DNA of 64,000 nt, from contig NZ_PQVG01000006.1 in NCBI RefSeq assembly GCF_002920895.1, positions 124,001-188,000 on the forward strand, written 5' to 3'. This document shows, in pieces, positions 1 to 9,389 of this stretch. How positions within the stretch are numbered: position 1 is the stretch's first letter; each line of letters begins with the position of its first letter. The translations under genes and the position numbers were made by a program. The stretch comes from Flavobacterium alvei (GTDB lineage: Bacteria > Bacteroidota > Bacteroidia > Flavobacteriales > Flavobacteriaceae). Under the pieces are notes generated by a model. It was not told the DNA's origin. It saw nothing but the letters and a program-made list of their open reading frames with translations, and ran no database searches.

Positions 1-488
1 TGAACAGTATATGGTAATATTGGATCAATTATAAAATATTTTTTTCTGTAAAATTCAATTTGTTTTTTGTAAACCAGTTCGATGAATCTGTCAACTTCCA
101 ACGCATTCTTTTTTGTATATATAAAATAGAAAAGTTTTGAAGAATCAATATGCTTTTCATCATAATCCTCAAACAATGATTTTAATAAGAATATGGAACC
201 AAATGCAATTGAAAAAAACAGACTTAAAAGTAAATTTTTTGAGAGTTTTAAATATTCAGATGAGATATAAATTGCAAAAACAAAATTTAAAACAATTGAC
301 AAATAAGCAATTAAAGTAAAACCATTTTGTTTTGTTTTAGTAATAAAATGAGTGTTTTTTATTTCTTCTAACGGAATATTATATTTTAGTTTATGTTTTG
401 CTGTATTTAAATCTACAATTATCTCATCATCTAAGATCTCAAATAATTGCTTTTGACTTCGATATTTAATCTCTAGTTTATTATCCAT
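1..488 (-). CDS. Partial two-TM membrane protein, unknown function (cut by window edge)
   Basis: The reading frame is open from an ATG at 486-488 (minus strand) to the window edge, giving 162 residues with no stop, so the C-terminus is missing. A hydrophilic N-terminal stretch of about 55 residues is followed by two hydrophobic segments near residues 57-76 and 85-104, then a charged region rich in Lys, Tyr and Phe. This looks like a small inner-membrane protein with a short hairpin anchor and a cytosolic tail. It starts only 6 bp after the stop of the upstream oxidoreductase gene, so the two are probably co-transcribed. I do not recognise the family. Confidence in coding is good because the frame stays open for 488 bp in AT-rich DNA where stops are frequent. 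Confidence 0.7.
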   Translation of the reverse strand, partial: MDNKLEIKYRSQKQLFEILDDEIIVDLNTAKHKLKYNIPLEEIKNTHFITKTKQNGFTLIAYLSIVLNFVFAIYISSEYLKLSKNLLLSLFFSIAFGSIFLLKSLFEDYDEKHIDSSKLFYFIYTKKNALEVDRFIELVYKKQIEFYRKKYFIIDPILPYTV

Positions 489-494
489 TTATTA

Positions 495-1460
495 CTACTT
501 CTTAAAACAATCAATAATTTGATATGCCACTCTCAAAGCTTCTGTAGCTTGTTCCAAAGTTACAATAGGAGTAGTGTCATTATTGATGGCATCGGCAAAA
601 GATTCCAATTCGTCGAGAATGGCGTTGTTTTGCTCCACATCGGGATTGGAAAAGTAGATTTGTTTTTTTACACCTTCGGCATTTTGTAGAATAATATCAA
701 AATCTCCAGGAATTTCGGGAGCGTCTTTCATTTTTACCACCTCACATTTTTTTTCCAAAAAGTCCACCGAGATATAAGCATCTTTCTGGAAAAAGCGTGA
801 TTTACGCATATTTTTCAGGGAAATTCGACTTGCTGTTAGATTAGCAACACAGCCATTTTCGAATTCAATTCGAGCATTGGCAATATCAGGAGTTTCACTA
901 ATTACCGAAACTCCACTGGCGTGAATGTCTTTCACTTTTGATTTGACAACGCTCAAAATCGCATCAATATCGTGAATCATTAAGTCTAAAACTACGGGAA
1001 CATCAGTACCACGAGGATTGAATTCTGCCAAACGATGCGTTTCAATAAACATCGGATTTTCAATCATATTCTTGGTCGCTTTGAACGCAGGATTAAATCT
1101 TTCGACGTGACCTACTTGACCTTTTACATTGTATTCTTTGGCTAGTGCTATAATTTCTTCGGCTTCGGCAACCGTATTTGAAATTGGTTTTTCTATAAAG
1201 ACATGTTTACCCGATTTGATAGCCACTTTAGCACATTTGAAGTGAGAAAGTGTAGGTGTTACAATATCGATAACATCAACAGCGTGAATAAGAGTAGCAA
1301 TTGTGGAGAATTGTTTATAGCCAAATTCGTTGGCTACTTTTGCTCCGTTTTCTTGATTTTCGTCATAAAAACCAACTAATTCATATTTTTCAGATTGTTG
1401 TAATAATCTTAAATGTATTTTTCCAAGATGCCCAGCACCTAAAACCCCAACTTTTAACAT
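495..1460 (-). CDS. Gfo/Idh/MocA family NAD(P)-dependent oxidoreductase
   Basis: A 321-residue cytosolic dehydrogenase. The N-terminus (MLKVGVLGAGHLG) is a Rossmann nucleotide-binding motif, and the family's EKP motif (FIEKPISNT) lies near residue 90. The C-terminal half is the mixed alpha/beta substrate domain (GFO_IDH_MocA_C). Length is usual for the family. An ATG six codons upstream (1478) is possible, but the start at 1460 puts the Rossmann strand at the extreme N-terminus as in relatives, so I chose it. Substrate cannot be inferred; relatives act on sugars, inositol or their derivatives. It is followed 6 bp later by a small membrane protein gene, suggesting a two-gene unit. Confidence 0.88.
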   Translation of the reverse strand: MLKVGVLGAGHLGKIHLRLLQQSEKYELVGFYDENQENGAKVANEFGYKQFSTIATLIHAVDVIDIVTPTLSHFKCAKVAIKSGKHVFIEKPISNTVAEAEEIIALAKEYNVKGQVGHVERFNPAFKATKNMIENPMFIETHRLAEFNPRGTDVPVVLDLMIHDIDAILSVVKSKVKDIHASGVSVISETPDIANARIEFENGCVANLTASRISLKNMRKSRFFQKDAYISVDFLEKKCEVVKMKDAPEIPGDFDIILQNAEGVKKQIYFSNPDVEQNNAILDELESFADAINNDTTPIVTLEQATEALRVAYQIIDCFKK

Positions 1461-1591
1461 AAAAATGATTTTTAACAAATGTATAATTTATTTGTTTATT
1501 GTTTGAATTTTGGGTTTAAAGTTTTTGGAAAATCTTACTTGATTTTTGAGTTTTTTAAGTTTAATTTTACCGAAACAATTAACTCCAAATT

Positions 1592-2233
1592 TTGAAAGAT
1601 ACTGCCAAACATCAAGGGCTTCGCAATCAATTAGTAAGCCTTTTGAAAGAAAAAGGAATTACAGATAAAGCGGTTTTGGAAGCCATAAATAAAATTCCGA
1701 GACATCTGTTTTTAAATTCTAGCTTTTCAGATTATGCTTATCAAGATAAAGCATTTCCGATAGGAGCAGGGCAAACTATTTCGCAACCTTATACTGTGGC
1801 TTTTCAAAGTCAGTTGTTAGAAGTAAAAAAAGACGATAAAATTTTGGAAATTGGAACTGGTTCAGGTTATCAAACTGCTGTTTTGTGTTTGATGGGAGCC
1901 AAGGTTTACAGTGTCGAAAGACAAAAAGAATTATTCAAACAAACATCGGCATTATTACCCAAATTAGGTGTTAGACCTAAACATCTTTCTTTTGGTGATG
2001 GTTACAAAGGTTTGCCTAATCACGCTCCTTTTGATAGTATAATTGTAACGGCTGGTGCGCCAATAATTCCACAAGCTTTGATGGCTCAATTAAAAATAGG
2101 AGGAAGGATTGTGATTCCGGTGGGGGAAGACACACAAATTATGACACTTCTGATCCGGAAAAATGAAACTCAATTTGAGAAACATGAATTTGGTGATTTT
2201 AAATTTGTGCCTTTGTTAGAAAATAAAAAATAA
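1592..2233 (+). CDS. pcm: Protein-L-isoaspartate O-methyltransferase
   Basis: A 213-residue SAM-dependent enzyme that methylates L-isoaspartyl residues in damaged proteins so they can be repaired. Visible marks are the PCMT signature around residues 54-68 (FPIGAGQTISQPY), the SAM motif I ILEIGTGSGYQT at 84-95, and the post-motif segments YSVER and GDGYKGLP. The start appears to be TTG at 1592: an in-frame TAA lies at 1580-1582, no ATG occurs before the conserved region, and the N-terminus KDTAKHQGLRNQL matches the family's usual beginning. It stands alone between a divergent oxidoreductase and a large secreted protein gene. Confidence 0.93.
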   Translation: MKDTAKHQGLRNQLVSLLKEKGITDKAVLEAINKIPRHLFLNSSFSDYAYQDKAFPIGAGQTISQPYTVAFQSQLLEVKKDDKILEIGTGSGYQTAVLCLMGAKVYSVERQKELFKQTSALLPKLGVRPKHLSFGDGYKGLPNHAPFDSIIVTAGAPIIPQALMAQLKIGGRIVIPVGEDTQIMTLLIRKNETQFEKHEFGDFKFVPLLENKK

Positions 2234-2319
2234 AAGTAAAACTTACAAATAAAATATCTTTTTACATTAAAAATTGACAGAAATTATTACATTTACTCAT
2301 TAAATTTATACTTTACTTA

Positions 2320-5300
2320 ATGAGAAAAACATTTTATATAGTTTTACTACTATGTGCCAACTTTATTTACTCTCAAGATTACACCAATGTTATTAATTTA
2401 TTAATTAATAATAAAAGAGAAGAAGCTAGAAAGTTATTTGACAAACAATTTGATAAAACGAAAACAACAAATATTGATTTATTGTTTTTAGATGCTTTTA
2501 TTGATGAAGAATCGGGTAAAATAGATTTTGATGATACATTAATCCGAAATTTAGAAAAACTCCCTAATTCAGAAAATTATATTGCTCCTTTTATTAATAG
2601 AAATATGGTTCTTGCTAATATTTCTAATGGTCTTTGCAACGATTTGACCTATAAAAAAATTGATTTCTTGGCATCTTCGCCAAAGTTTGGAAAATTGCCT
2701 ATTGTAATATATCGCAAAGCTATTTTAGATCGAATAAGAATGAGATATGATAGTTCGTTAAAATTATTTGATGAACTTGGAGCTATAACTCAATGGCAGT
2801 TTTGTGGAGTATTCGAAAACTTAAACAGTAGCGGTTTAGATATTGAATATGAACCAGAATTGTATGCCAAAAATGACAAACTTTTTGATGCAAATAGTAA
2901 TGGAAAAATAGGGTGGTATAACCCTAAAGAAGCTTTGGCAGAAGGGTATCATTTTTTTGCAAATGAAGGCGAATATGGAAACGGAATAATTTATGCACAA
3001 ACCTTTATTCAAGCAAATGAAAAAAAAGATTATGTCTTGAGTTTTGGAGCAAATTCTGGTCTAAAAATATTTTTGAATGATAAAGAAATATATGTAAATC
3101 AGGATGTTAAGCGAACTAATTTAGACGCATATAATATAAAAATCGCATTGAAAAAAGGGAACAATAGATTATTGTTTAAATTAGAAATGCAAAATGGAGG
3201 GGATTATTTTTCGGCTCAAATTAAGAATTTAGACACTACAATTGCTAGGGATTTAAAGTTTTTGAACACTTTTCAGCCCTATGAAGTATCAATATTCGAG
3301 AATAGTAATGCTGAAGAAATAAAACTTAATTATGAACAATATTTTGATGAGTTAGTCAAAAAAAATCCTGATAATTTATTGTATCGTTTATTTCAGTTTA
3401 CAGCATACGAATCAAATTTTAAAAAAAACGAAGCATTTGAATCAATAGAAGGATTAGATAAGAAATATCCAAATAGCTCGTTTATAGCGAATTATTTTTT
3501 GAGATATTATGATTTACTAGGAGATGAAGCTGCAAAAAGACAAGAAATACTAAAAAATATAGAAAACAACGATATTGATTATTATTTAAATACATTTTCC
3601 AAATTTACTGATACTGCTTGGTTAACAAATACTTCTGTGCAAGAGTTAGAAAAATATAGAGATATATCCAAACAATATAAACAAAGATATGGAGAGTTGA
3701 TGTTTGATTTTATGTTGGCCTCAAGAAAAGCTGATATTGATGGGATGTTCAAGTATCTCAATGATTTAAATGAGAATTCGTATAATAATGAAAAGTTTAA
3801 GATACTTACAGCCAATTTGTATTCTAAATTGAAGAATGACAAGGCGAAATCAATAACTTTATTAGAAGAGATTTCGAAAGAAAAAAGTATTAACGAAGTA
3901 GAAAATTTGTTGATTAATTATTATAATGATATAAATAGAAAAGAAGAAGCTAAAAATATCATTACCAATAGAATAGACAAATTCCCTTGTCTTAATTCAT
4001 TTAGAAATGATTATATCTCCATCCTAACTGATGAAAACCAATATCAAAAAGCACTGGAATTAATAAATGAAAATCTAAGTTATTTTCCCTATTCATTTAC
4101 TAATTTAGAAAAAAAGGCCAATATTTATAGTTTGATGAAAAAAGATAAAGAAGCTGAAAAATATATCAGATTGTCTTTAGAACACAATTCAGAAAATGGA
4201 AATTTAAGAAAACAACTATACGACATTACAAAAACACCGGATGAAATAGAAGAGGTTGCAACTAAAAATTGCTACAAATTAGCAAATGAAAGAAAAAATT
4301 CAAAACTAAAAAGCGATTATGGAGTTGTAGTTTTATTAGACGAATATATTGTGAATATTTTGCCAGAGGGTGGTAGAAAGTCTAAATGCACTTATTTATA
4401 TGAAATAACATCCGAAAGCGGAATAGAAGAAATGAAAGAATATTCACTTGACTTGAGTAATACAATTTTAAAATCCGAAATTATTAAATCAGATGGTACA
4501 TTAGTCCCAGCCGAAAAGGGCGATGACACACTTGTATTTTCAAATTTAAAAATAGGAGATGTTATTTATATTCAATACGAAGTGCAAGAAAATACAACTG
4601 GGAGATTTTACAAAGATTTTAATATTTCCTGTTATTTTGATAGTAAATATCCATCTGTAGAATCTATTTTTGGACTTATTCACGAGCCGAATGTAAATTA
4701 TAGTACAGATTATAGTAACGGTTTGGTAGAATCAACTACAAAAAAAATAGGAAATAAAATAGGCACAGTTTGGAAACGAAATAATATACCAGCAATTCCT
4801 TTGTTAGAAAATTACTCTATAAATTTTAATGATCTAACTAATAAAGTAAGAGTAAGTACGATTAAATCGTGGAAAGATATATCAAACTGGTATGCTGATT
4901 TAGTTAAGAAAAATTTGAAAGTTGATAAAACTACAAAAACTGTATTTGATCAAATTTTTCCAGAAGGCTCACAAATTTTTTCACAAGAAGAAATAGCCAA
5001 AAAAATTTACTCCTACATAGAAACGAACATTAATTATAGTTCTTTAGATTTTAGACAAAGCGGTTATGTTCCGCAAAAACCTTCCAAAACAATTACAACA
5101 AGATTAGGAGATTGTAAGGATGTTTCAACTTTGTTTGTTGTCTTAGCACAGCAAGCTGGATTAAAAGCTAATTTAGTTTTGGTTTTAACCAATGACAATA
5201 GTTCAAATTCATTAAAATTGCCATCAAGAGATTTTAATCATTGTATCGTAAGAGTAACAATCGATAATAAAGAAGTATTTCTTGAACTTACAGATAAGTT

Positions 5301-6066
5301 TTTACCTTTCAAAGCATTGCCAATAACTTTATATAAAGCTCAGGCTCTTGTAATCTCTTTTGACAAAGCAATAAACGAAAATTCATCATTGATTAATATT
5401 CCTTTTGAAAATGCTATTCAAAATAGTGTTAAAACTTATTCTGTAGTTACCATAGATGATAAATTGAAATCGTTTGTAAATACGCATACTATTCAAGGAG
5501 CAAATAAATCGTACTATAACGAATTATTTTCATCTTCGACTACTGATGATGTTCGTTCAAAAGATTTTGAAAAGAATTTCAATAATCAATTAAAGAAGGT
5601 AGTTTCGTTGCAATCTGTTAAATTGGTCTCCAATGAAGTCTTTGATAAGGAGATTACTTTTGAATCAAAATTTTCAATTTCTGAAAGCTTACAAAAAGTG
5701 GGAAGTTTAAAAATTACTGAAATTCCATTTATTGATAATGTATACACAAGAGATATAATAGCCACCGATACTAGAAAATTTGATATACAATATATAGATT
5801 ATGAAAATAGTAATCAATATGATTCGGAAGTGATTTTAAATATTCCTTCAGATAAAACATTCTCTGAAATTCCAGAAAACAAATCATTCAATTTCCTTAA
5901 TCATAATTATTCAATAACATATCAATTAATAAATAATAATTCATTAAAAGTTAACAGGAAAGTAACAATTCCTTGGGATAATATTTCTACAACTCAGTAT
6001 GTAGAATTTAAAAAATTTGTTGAAAAAATCGTTGAAACTGAAGAACAAATAGTAGGATTTAAATAA
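2320..6066 (+). CDS. Large secreted DUF3857/transglutaminase-like protein with TPR-like region
   Basis: A 1248-residue exported protein. A signal peptide (about residues 1-19, ending IYSQ) is followed by a PA14-like or mixed region, then helical TPR-like repeats in roughly 330-620. A DUF3857-type beta domain occupies about 690-860. A transglutaminase-like cysteine-protease fold follows, with a recognisable catalytic triad: Cys932 in GDCKDVS, His974 in FNHC and Asp992 in LTDKF. The remaining C-terminal part looks like the beta-rich DUF2569/DUF3858-type tail. Such proteins are common and usually uncharacterised in Bacteroidota; a periplasmic or surface peptidase or transglutaminase is plausible. 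The gene is monocistronic and ends at a bidirectional terminator. Confidence 0.82.
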   Translation: MRKTFYIVLLLCANFIYSQDYTNVINLLINNKREEARKLFDKQFDKTKTTNIDLLFLDAFIDEESGKIDFDDTLIRNLEKLPNSENYIAPFINRNMVLANISNGLCNDLTYKKIDFLASSPKFGKLPIVIYRKAILDRIRMRYDSSLKLFDELGAITQWQFCGVFENLNSSGLDIEYEPELYAKNDKLFDANSNGKIGWYNPKEALAEGYHFFANEGEYGNGIIYAQTFIQANEKKDYVLSFGANSGLKIFLNDKEIYVNQDVKRTNLDAYNIKIALKKGNNRLLFKLEMQNGGDYFSAQIKNLDTTIARDLKFLNTFQPYEVSIFENSNAEEIKLNYEQYFDELVKKNPDNLLYRLFQFTAYESNFKKNEAFESIEGLDKKYPNSSFIANYFLRYYDLLGDEAAKRQEILKNIENNDIDYYLNTFSKFTDTAWLTNTSVQELEKYRDISKQYKQRYGELMFDFMLASRKADIDGMFKYLNDLNENSYNNEKFKILTANLYSKLKNDKAKSITLLEEISKEKSINEVENLLINYYNDINRKEEAKNIITNRIDKFPCLNSFRNDYISILTDENQYQKALELINENLSYFPYSFTNLEKKANIYSLMKKDKEAEKYIRLSLEHNSENGNLRKQLYDITKTPDEIEEVATKNCYKLANERKNSKLKSDYGVVVLLDEYIVNILPEGGRKSKCTYLYEITSESGIEEMKEYSLDLSNTILKSEIIKSDGTLVPAEKGDDTLVFSNLKIGDVIYIQYEVQENTTGRFYKDFNISCYFDSKYPSVESIFGLIHEPNVNYSTDYSNGLVESTTKKIGNKIGTVWKRNNIPAIPLLENYSINFNDLTNKVRVSTIKSWKDISNWYADLVKKNLKVDKTTKTVFDQIFPEGSQIFSQEEIAKKIYSYIETNINYSSLDFRQSGYVPQKPSKTITTRLGDCKDVSTLFVVLAQQAGLKANLVLVLTNDNSSNSLKLPSRDFNHCIVRVTIDNKEVFLELTDKFLPFKALPITLYKAQALVISFDKAINENSSLINIPFENAIQNSVKTYSVVTIDDKLKSFVNTHTIQGANKSYYNELFSSSTTDDVRSKDFEKNFNNQLKKVVSLQSVKLVSNEVFDKEITFESKFSISESLQKVGSLKITEIPFIDNVYTRDIIATDTRKFDIQYIDYENSNQYDSEVILNIPSDKTFSEIPENKSFNFLNHNYSITYQLINNNSLKVNRKVTIPWDNISTTQYVEFKKFVEKIVETEEQIVGFK

Positions 6067-6071
6067 AAACT

Positions 6072-6103
6072 ATCCCATTCATTACTACGAATGGGATTTT
6101 TTT
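6072..6103. terminator. Bidirectional intrinsic terminator
   Basis: ATCCCATTC (6072-6080) and GAATGGGAT (6089-6097) form a perfect 9-bp stem with an 8-nt loop. A run of T follows on the plus strand and A-rich sequence lies on the other side. It separates the convergent transglutaminase-like gene and the Fic gene. Confidence 0.75.
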
Positions 6104-7151
6104 ATTGACCAATAATTTCAAGATAACGTTCTAAACTTTCTTTCTCGATTTGAGCAATGAAGAAAAGAAAATCTTCTTTATTGTTTTTGGTTTGAGCAGT
6201 TTCTAGCGCATTATAATATTGTATTCTAGAGTCATAATCACCTTTGATATTGGCAATTACATAACCGTTTTGAAGCAAAATAAGATTCATAACCAAACGC
6301 GAAGTTCTGCCGTTCCCATCTATGAATGGATGAATAGTAACCAAACGTTCGTGAAGTTCAGCAGCTAAAACTATAGGATGTAAAGTGTTTTTATGAGTTT
6401 CATACCAAATAAAAAAATCTTCCATTTCCTTTGCAACCAAAAAAGGTTGAGGCGGCATAAACGAGCTCCCTTTTATCATTACTTGAACCTGACGATAACG
6501 ACCAGCATCTTCTGGATTTATGCCTCGCAAAATCAAATTGTGAATAGACAATACTTCGCGCTCGTTCAGAGGAGTGTTTTTGTCCATCAAATGTTTGATA
6601 TAAGCAATAGCTTCTTGATGATTGATAACTTCAAGATGTTCACGCATACTTTTTCCAGAAATGGTCAAACCTTCGTTTACGACTAAATCGGTTTCGCGAA
6701 GTGTCATAGTGTTTCCTTCGATGCGATTGCTTTCAAAAGTATATTCAAGTTCTAATGCTTGAGCTATTCTATAACTATCAAATTTGCGAAATTGGTCTAA
6801 TTTTGATTTCAAAATGTCAATTTCTCCAAGAATAGCCGACAAGTTTTTAGAAAGTGATTTTTTACTACTCGTATAACTGTTCTCTATTTCTTCACGAACC
6901 ATATTCATTGCTTTCAGAGCAAATTCATCCTGACCAATTTCATAAAGAATTTTCTCTTTGAGCCAAGCAACCATCAATGTTTCAAAATCTATTCCTAACA
7001 ATGAAGCTAATTTAAGCACTTGCTCTTTGGTTGGTTTTCGTGTGCCATTTTCGAACTTACTGATTAATGCTTGATCGATTCCTAAAATTTGAGCCACTTC
7101 TCTGGTTTTTAACCCTTTTTGTTCTCTTGCATTTTTGAGTAGCGTTTTCAT
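6102..7151 (-). CDS. Fic/DOC family AMP-transferase with N-terminal Xre-type HTH
   Basis: A 349-residue protein. Residues about 1-55 form an HTH_3 DNA-binding domain (KTREVAQILGIDQALISKFE). A helical linker follows, then a Fic domain with the full catalytic loop HPFIDGNGRTSR near residue 272. The N-terminal inhibitory motif (S/T)xxxE(G/N) appears as SNRIEGN near residue 140, as in class II Fic proteins whose AMP-transfer activity is self-inhibited. Fic enzymes with this loop usually transfer AMP from ATP to Ser, Thr or Tyr of target proteins. The first ATG at 7190 is 13 codons upstream; I prefer the ATG at 7151 because it begins directly at the HTH. No antitoxin-like partner gene is adjacent. 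The target is unknown; autoregulation through the HTH is an inference. Confidence 0.88.
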   Translation of the reverse strand: MKTLLKNAREQKGLKTREVAQILGIDQALISKFENGTRKPTKEQVLKLASLLGIDFETLMVAWLKEKILYEIGQDEFALKAMNMVREEIENSYTSSKKSLSKNLSAILGEIDILKSKLDQFRKFDSYRIAQALELEYTFESNRIEGNTMTLRETDLVVNEGLTISGKSMREHLEVINHQEAIAYIKHLMDKNTPLNEREVLSIHNLILRGINPEDAGRYRQVQVMIKGSSFMPPQPFLVAKEMEDFFIWYETHKNTLHPIVLAAELHERLVTIHPFIDGNGRTSRLVMNLILLQNGYVIANIKGDYDSRIQYYNALETAQTKNNKEDFLFFIAQIEKESLERYLEIIGQ

Positions 7152-7271
7152 TTTAAATTTGTTAAAAATTGTCTTGACAAAATTAGTCATAATTTATTAG
7201 ATAAAAAAAATAATACATAAAAAAGATTAAGTATTATTTTTTTTTGGGGATAAATCTGTTTAAAGATTTAA

Positions 7272-7913
7272 TTATTTTTTTGGAATAAATCCATCTTTTT
7301 TCATTTCTTGCATAACAGTTGCAATAACGCTATCAACTAAAAGTCCAACATCCGAACCATTAGATGATTTTGTTGTTCCAGTCCAAACTAATTTGTCAGA
7401 TTTCAACGAAAACACATTGGTTTCAATTAAATACGAAGTAGATTCTTGGTAATATCCTGGATCATAATAAATTGGAGAATACATTCCGTACCAACCGCCA
7501 AAACCGCCATAAACTCCGTATCCGCCATACATTCCACCATATCCACCATAATACATAGAAGTATTTGTTCCAGGAACATAATTTGTTTCTTTAACAGTGT
7601 CAACAAGACGCATTGTTACTACGGCATCATAATTTTCATCTTTAAGGATTTTTAATTTTTGATCTTTGGTCAAATCCAAACTAGTTCCATTTAAAATGGC
7701 ATAAGAAGAATGAAATTTTGGTCCAATAGAAGCAATTCTATTTTCGGTAACTCTTCTTGTAGCTTCATTTTTTACTAAAGCAACTACCAATATTTTTTTG
7801 AATTCTGTATTAGCTGTTGATGTGTCTGGGTCTCTCCAACTGCTAACAATTGCTGTTCCACTGCTACAACTAGCAAGAAAAATTAATGATAATCCAATTA
7901 AAAACTTTTTCAT
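7272..7913 (-). CDS. DUF4136-like lipoprotein with Gly/Tyr-rich loop
   Basis: A 213-residue predicted lipoprotein: signal peptide with lipobox LASC (Cys16), then an alpha/beta domain resembling DUF4136 (IVSSWRDP, ILVVALVKNEATRRVTENRI). In the middle sits a low-complexity segment rich in Gly and Tyr (about residues 119-150), followed by ETNVFSLKSDKLVWTGTT. It is clearly a paralogue of the lipoprotein at 32556-33197: same order, same motifs and same Gly/Tyr insertion. It is probably anchored in a periplasm-facing or outer-membrane leaflet. Function unknown. It stands alone between the Fic gene and smpB. Confidence 0.8.
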   Translation of the reverse strand: MKKFLIGLSLIFLASCSSGTAIVSSWRDPDTSTANTEFKKILVVALVKNEATRRVTENRIASIGPKFHSSYAILNGTSLDLTKDQKLKILKDENYDAVVTMRLVDTVKETNYVPGTNTSMYYGGYGGMYGGYGVYGGFGGWYGMYSPIYYDPGYYQESTSYLIETNVFSLKSDKLVWTGTTKSSNGSDVGLLVDSVIATVMQEMKKDGFIPKK

Positions 7914-8000
7914 ATTATTTTTTTATTTTTAGTTCGAGGTAAAAATAGGAATTAAATCAGAAAATGATTGCGAAATAAAGTAATTTATCAATAAATTAAT

Positions 8001-8453
8001 TTAGAAAGATTTTTTAATTCTATCTAGATCTCTTTTAGTGTCTTGTTCTTTTAGAGATTCGCGTTTGTCATAGGTTTTCTTTCCTTTGCAAAGCCCAATT
8101 TCTAGTTTTGCCATCCCTTTTTCATTGGTAAATAATTTCAAGGGAACGATTGTAAGTCCCTTTGCTTGAACACTTCTTGCCAATCCTTTGAGTTCACGTT
8201 TGTTTAGCAATAGTTTGCGTTCACTTCTGGCTTTGTGATTGAATTGATTTCCAAAAGCATATTCTTCGATGTAAGTGTTAATAGCAAAAAGTTCTGTACC
8301 ATTAAATTCGCAAAAACTTTCGGTAATATTGGCTTTTCCTAATCGAATAGATTTTATTTCAGTACCTGCCAAAACAATTCCAGCAGTAAATTTTTCGATT
8401 ATTTCATAATCAAATCGGGCTCTTTTGTTGAGTATGTTTATCGTTTTTAGCAT
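8001..8453 (-). CDS. smpB: SsrA-binding protein SmpB
   Basis: A 150-residue tmRNA-binding protein that delivers SsrA to stalled ribosomes in trans-translation. Conserved blocks are visible: NKRARFDYEI near the N-terminus, AGTEIKSIR, FNHKARSERKLLL and the C-terminal KGKKTYDKRESLKEQD, followed by the basic tail that enters the ribosomal A site. Length is typical. A promoter matching the flavobacterial consensus lies just upstream. The gene is divergent from the small VF530 gene. Confidence 0.96.
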   Translation of the reverse strand: MLKTINILNKRARFDYEIIEKFTAGIVLAGTEIKSIRLGKANITESFCEFNGTELFAINTYIEEYAFGNQFNHKARSERKLLLNKRELKGLARSVQAKGLTIVPLKLFTNEKGMAKLEIGLCKGKKTYDKRESLKEQDTKRDLDRIKKSF

Positions 8454-8460
8454 AGGTCAG

Positions 8461-8491
8461 CAAATGTAAATACAAATGTACGAAACGCCAA
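8461..8491 (-). promoter_or_regulatory. Predicted primary-sigma promoter of smpB
   Basis: On the minus strand, TTG (plus coordinates 8489-8491) and TACATTTG (8461-8468) are separated by 20 nt. This fits the flavobacterial consensus TTG-N17-23-TAnnTTTG and lies immediately upstream of the smpB ATG. A second TACATTTG lies a few bases further upstream. Confidence 0.5.
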
Positions 8492-8523
8492 ACAAATTGG
8501 TAAAAATGCCGTAAATTTGCCAA

Positions 8524-8754
8524 ATGGAAAAACAACAATCAAAAGATCCGCTTCACGGAATTACATTACAAAGAATTTTGGAACAACTCGTCGATTATTA
8601 TGGGTTTGATACTTTGGGTGAATTGATAAAAATTAAATGTTTTACTGATAATCCAAGTATAAAATCGAGTTTAACCTTTTTAAGAAAAACAGATTGGGCA
8701 AGAAAAAAAGTAGAAGATTTGTATGTAAGAACAATTCCTAAATTTAAGATCTAA
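8524..8754 (+). CDS. VF530 family small DNA-binding protein (DUF2132)
   Basis: A 76-residue protein matching the VF530/COG4628 pattern end to end: DPLHGITLQRILEQLVDYYG, CFTDNPSIKSSLTFLRKTDWAR and the KVEDLY tail. The family is a small helical fold reported as DNA-binding, with no settled physiological role. It is divergent from smpB, and its last four bases overlap the end of the convergent outer-membrane protein gene. Confidence 0.85.
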   Translation: MEKQQSKDPLHGITLQRILEQLVDYYGFDTLGELIKIKCFTDNPSIKSSLTFLRKTDWARKKVEDLYVRTIPKFKI

Positions 8755-9308
8755 TTTAATCTATAAGAAACCATAATTCCACCTCGGTAAGGCAACCAAT
8801 CTCCGCTACGATTCCAATTTTTGACATTTTCATACCTACCTGGAGTTCCGTCGTTATAGTGACCTTTATAATAACCTTGATGCCAACCTCCTCCAACAAA
8901 GAAATCCAGCAACCATCTGTCATTTAATTTTTTTTCATAACCAATTGTTGCTCCCAATTTGTACCCAAATCCATCTTCATATTTATTGGTACCCCAATAG
9001 TTCCATTTTTGGAGTTGATATCTGTCAGCTCCAGCGTGTCCCCCAAAATAAAAGCCATTGTATTTTTCCTGAAAATGATAGCGAACTTCAGTTACTAAAG
9101 AATAAAATTTCATTGGGTGATGTCCATTAAAGGATTCCCAAAAAGAAGCCATGACATCAGCCTGAAAAGTGAATTTTTTTCCAATACTGGTTTCTACTCC
9201 AATATTGGGCACTAATAATAAAGCAGTTACAGCATTTGCTTTTATATAGGTTTGAGAATGAGAACAAATTGAAAAGAATACTAATGTAAAAATGAAGATT
9301 TTTTTCAT
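8751..9308 (-). CDS. DUF3575-type outer-membrane beta-barrel protein
   Basis: A 185-residue protein with a signal peptide (cleavage around residue 18, ICSHSQ), then alternating amphipathic strands rich in aromatic residues and glycine (FYFGGHAGADRY, LGATIGYEKKL). It ends in the barrel-like strand GGIMVSYRLN. The pattern fits the DUF3575 family of small Bacteroidota outer-membrane barrels. Function unknown. The stop overlaps the stop region of the convergent VF530 gene by 4 nt. Confidence 0.75.
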   Translation of the reverse strand: MKKIFIFTLVFFSICSHSQTYIKANAVTALLLVPNIGVETSIGKKFTFQADVMASFWESFNGHHPMKFYSLVTEVRYHFQEKYNGFYFGGHAGADRYQLQKWNYWGTNKYEDGFGYKLGATIGYEKKLNDRWLLDFFVGGGWHQGYYKGHYNDGTPGRYENVKNWNRSGDWLPYRGGIMVSYRLN

Positions 9309-9389
9309 AAAAATAAAATTTACTAGTATATCATTTACAAACTAGTCTCGGCAAATATAGTAGAAATAGATTTAAAGGTTTTTAAAAAA

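Noticed and set aside
137-319. Plus-strand ORF of 60 codons
   Set aside because: It is a shadow of the partial minus-strand membrane-protein gene at 1-488 and has a low-complexity translation.
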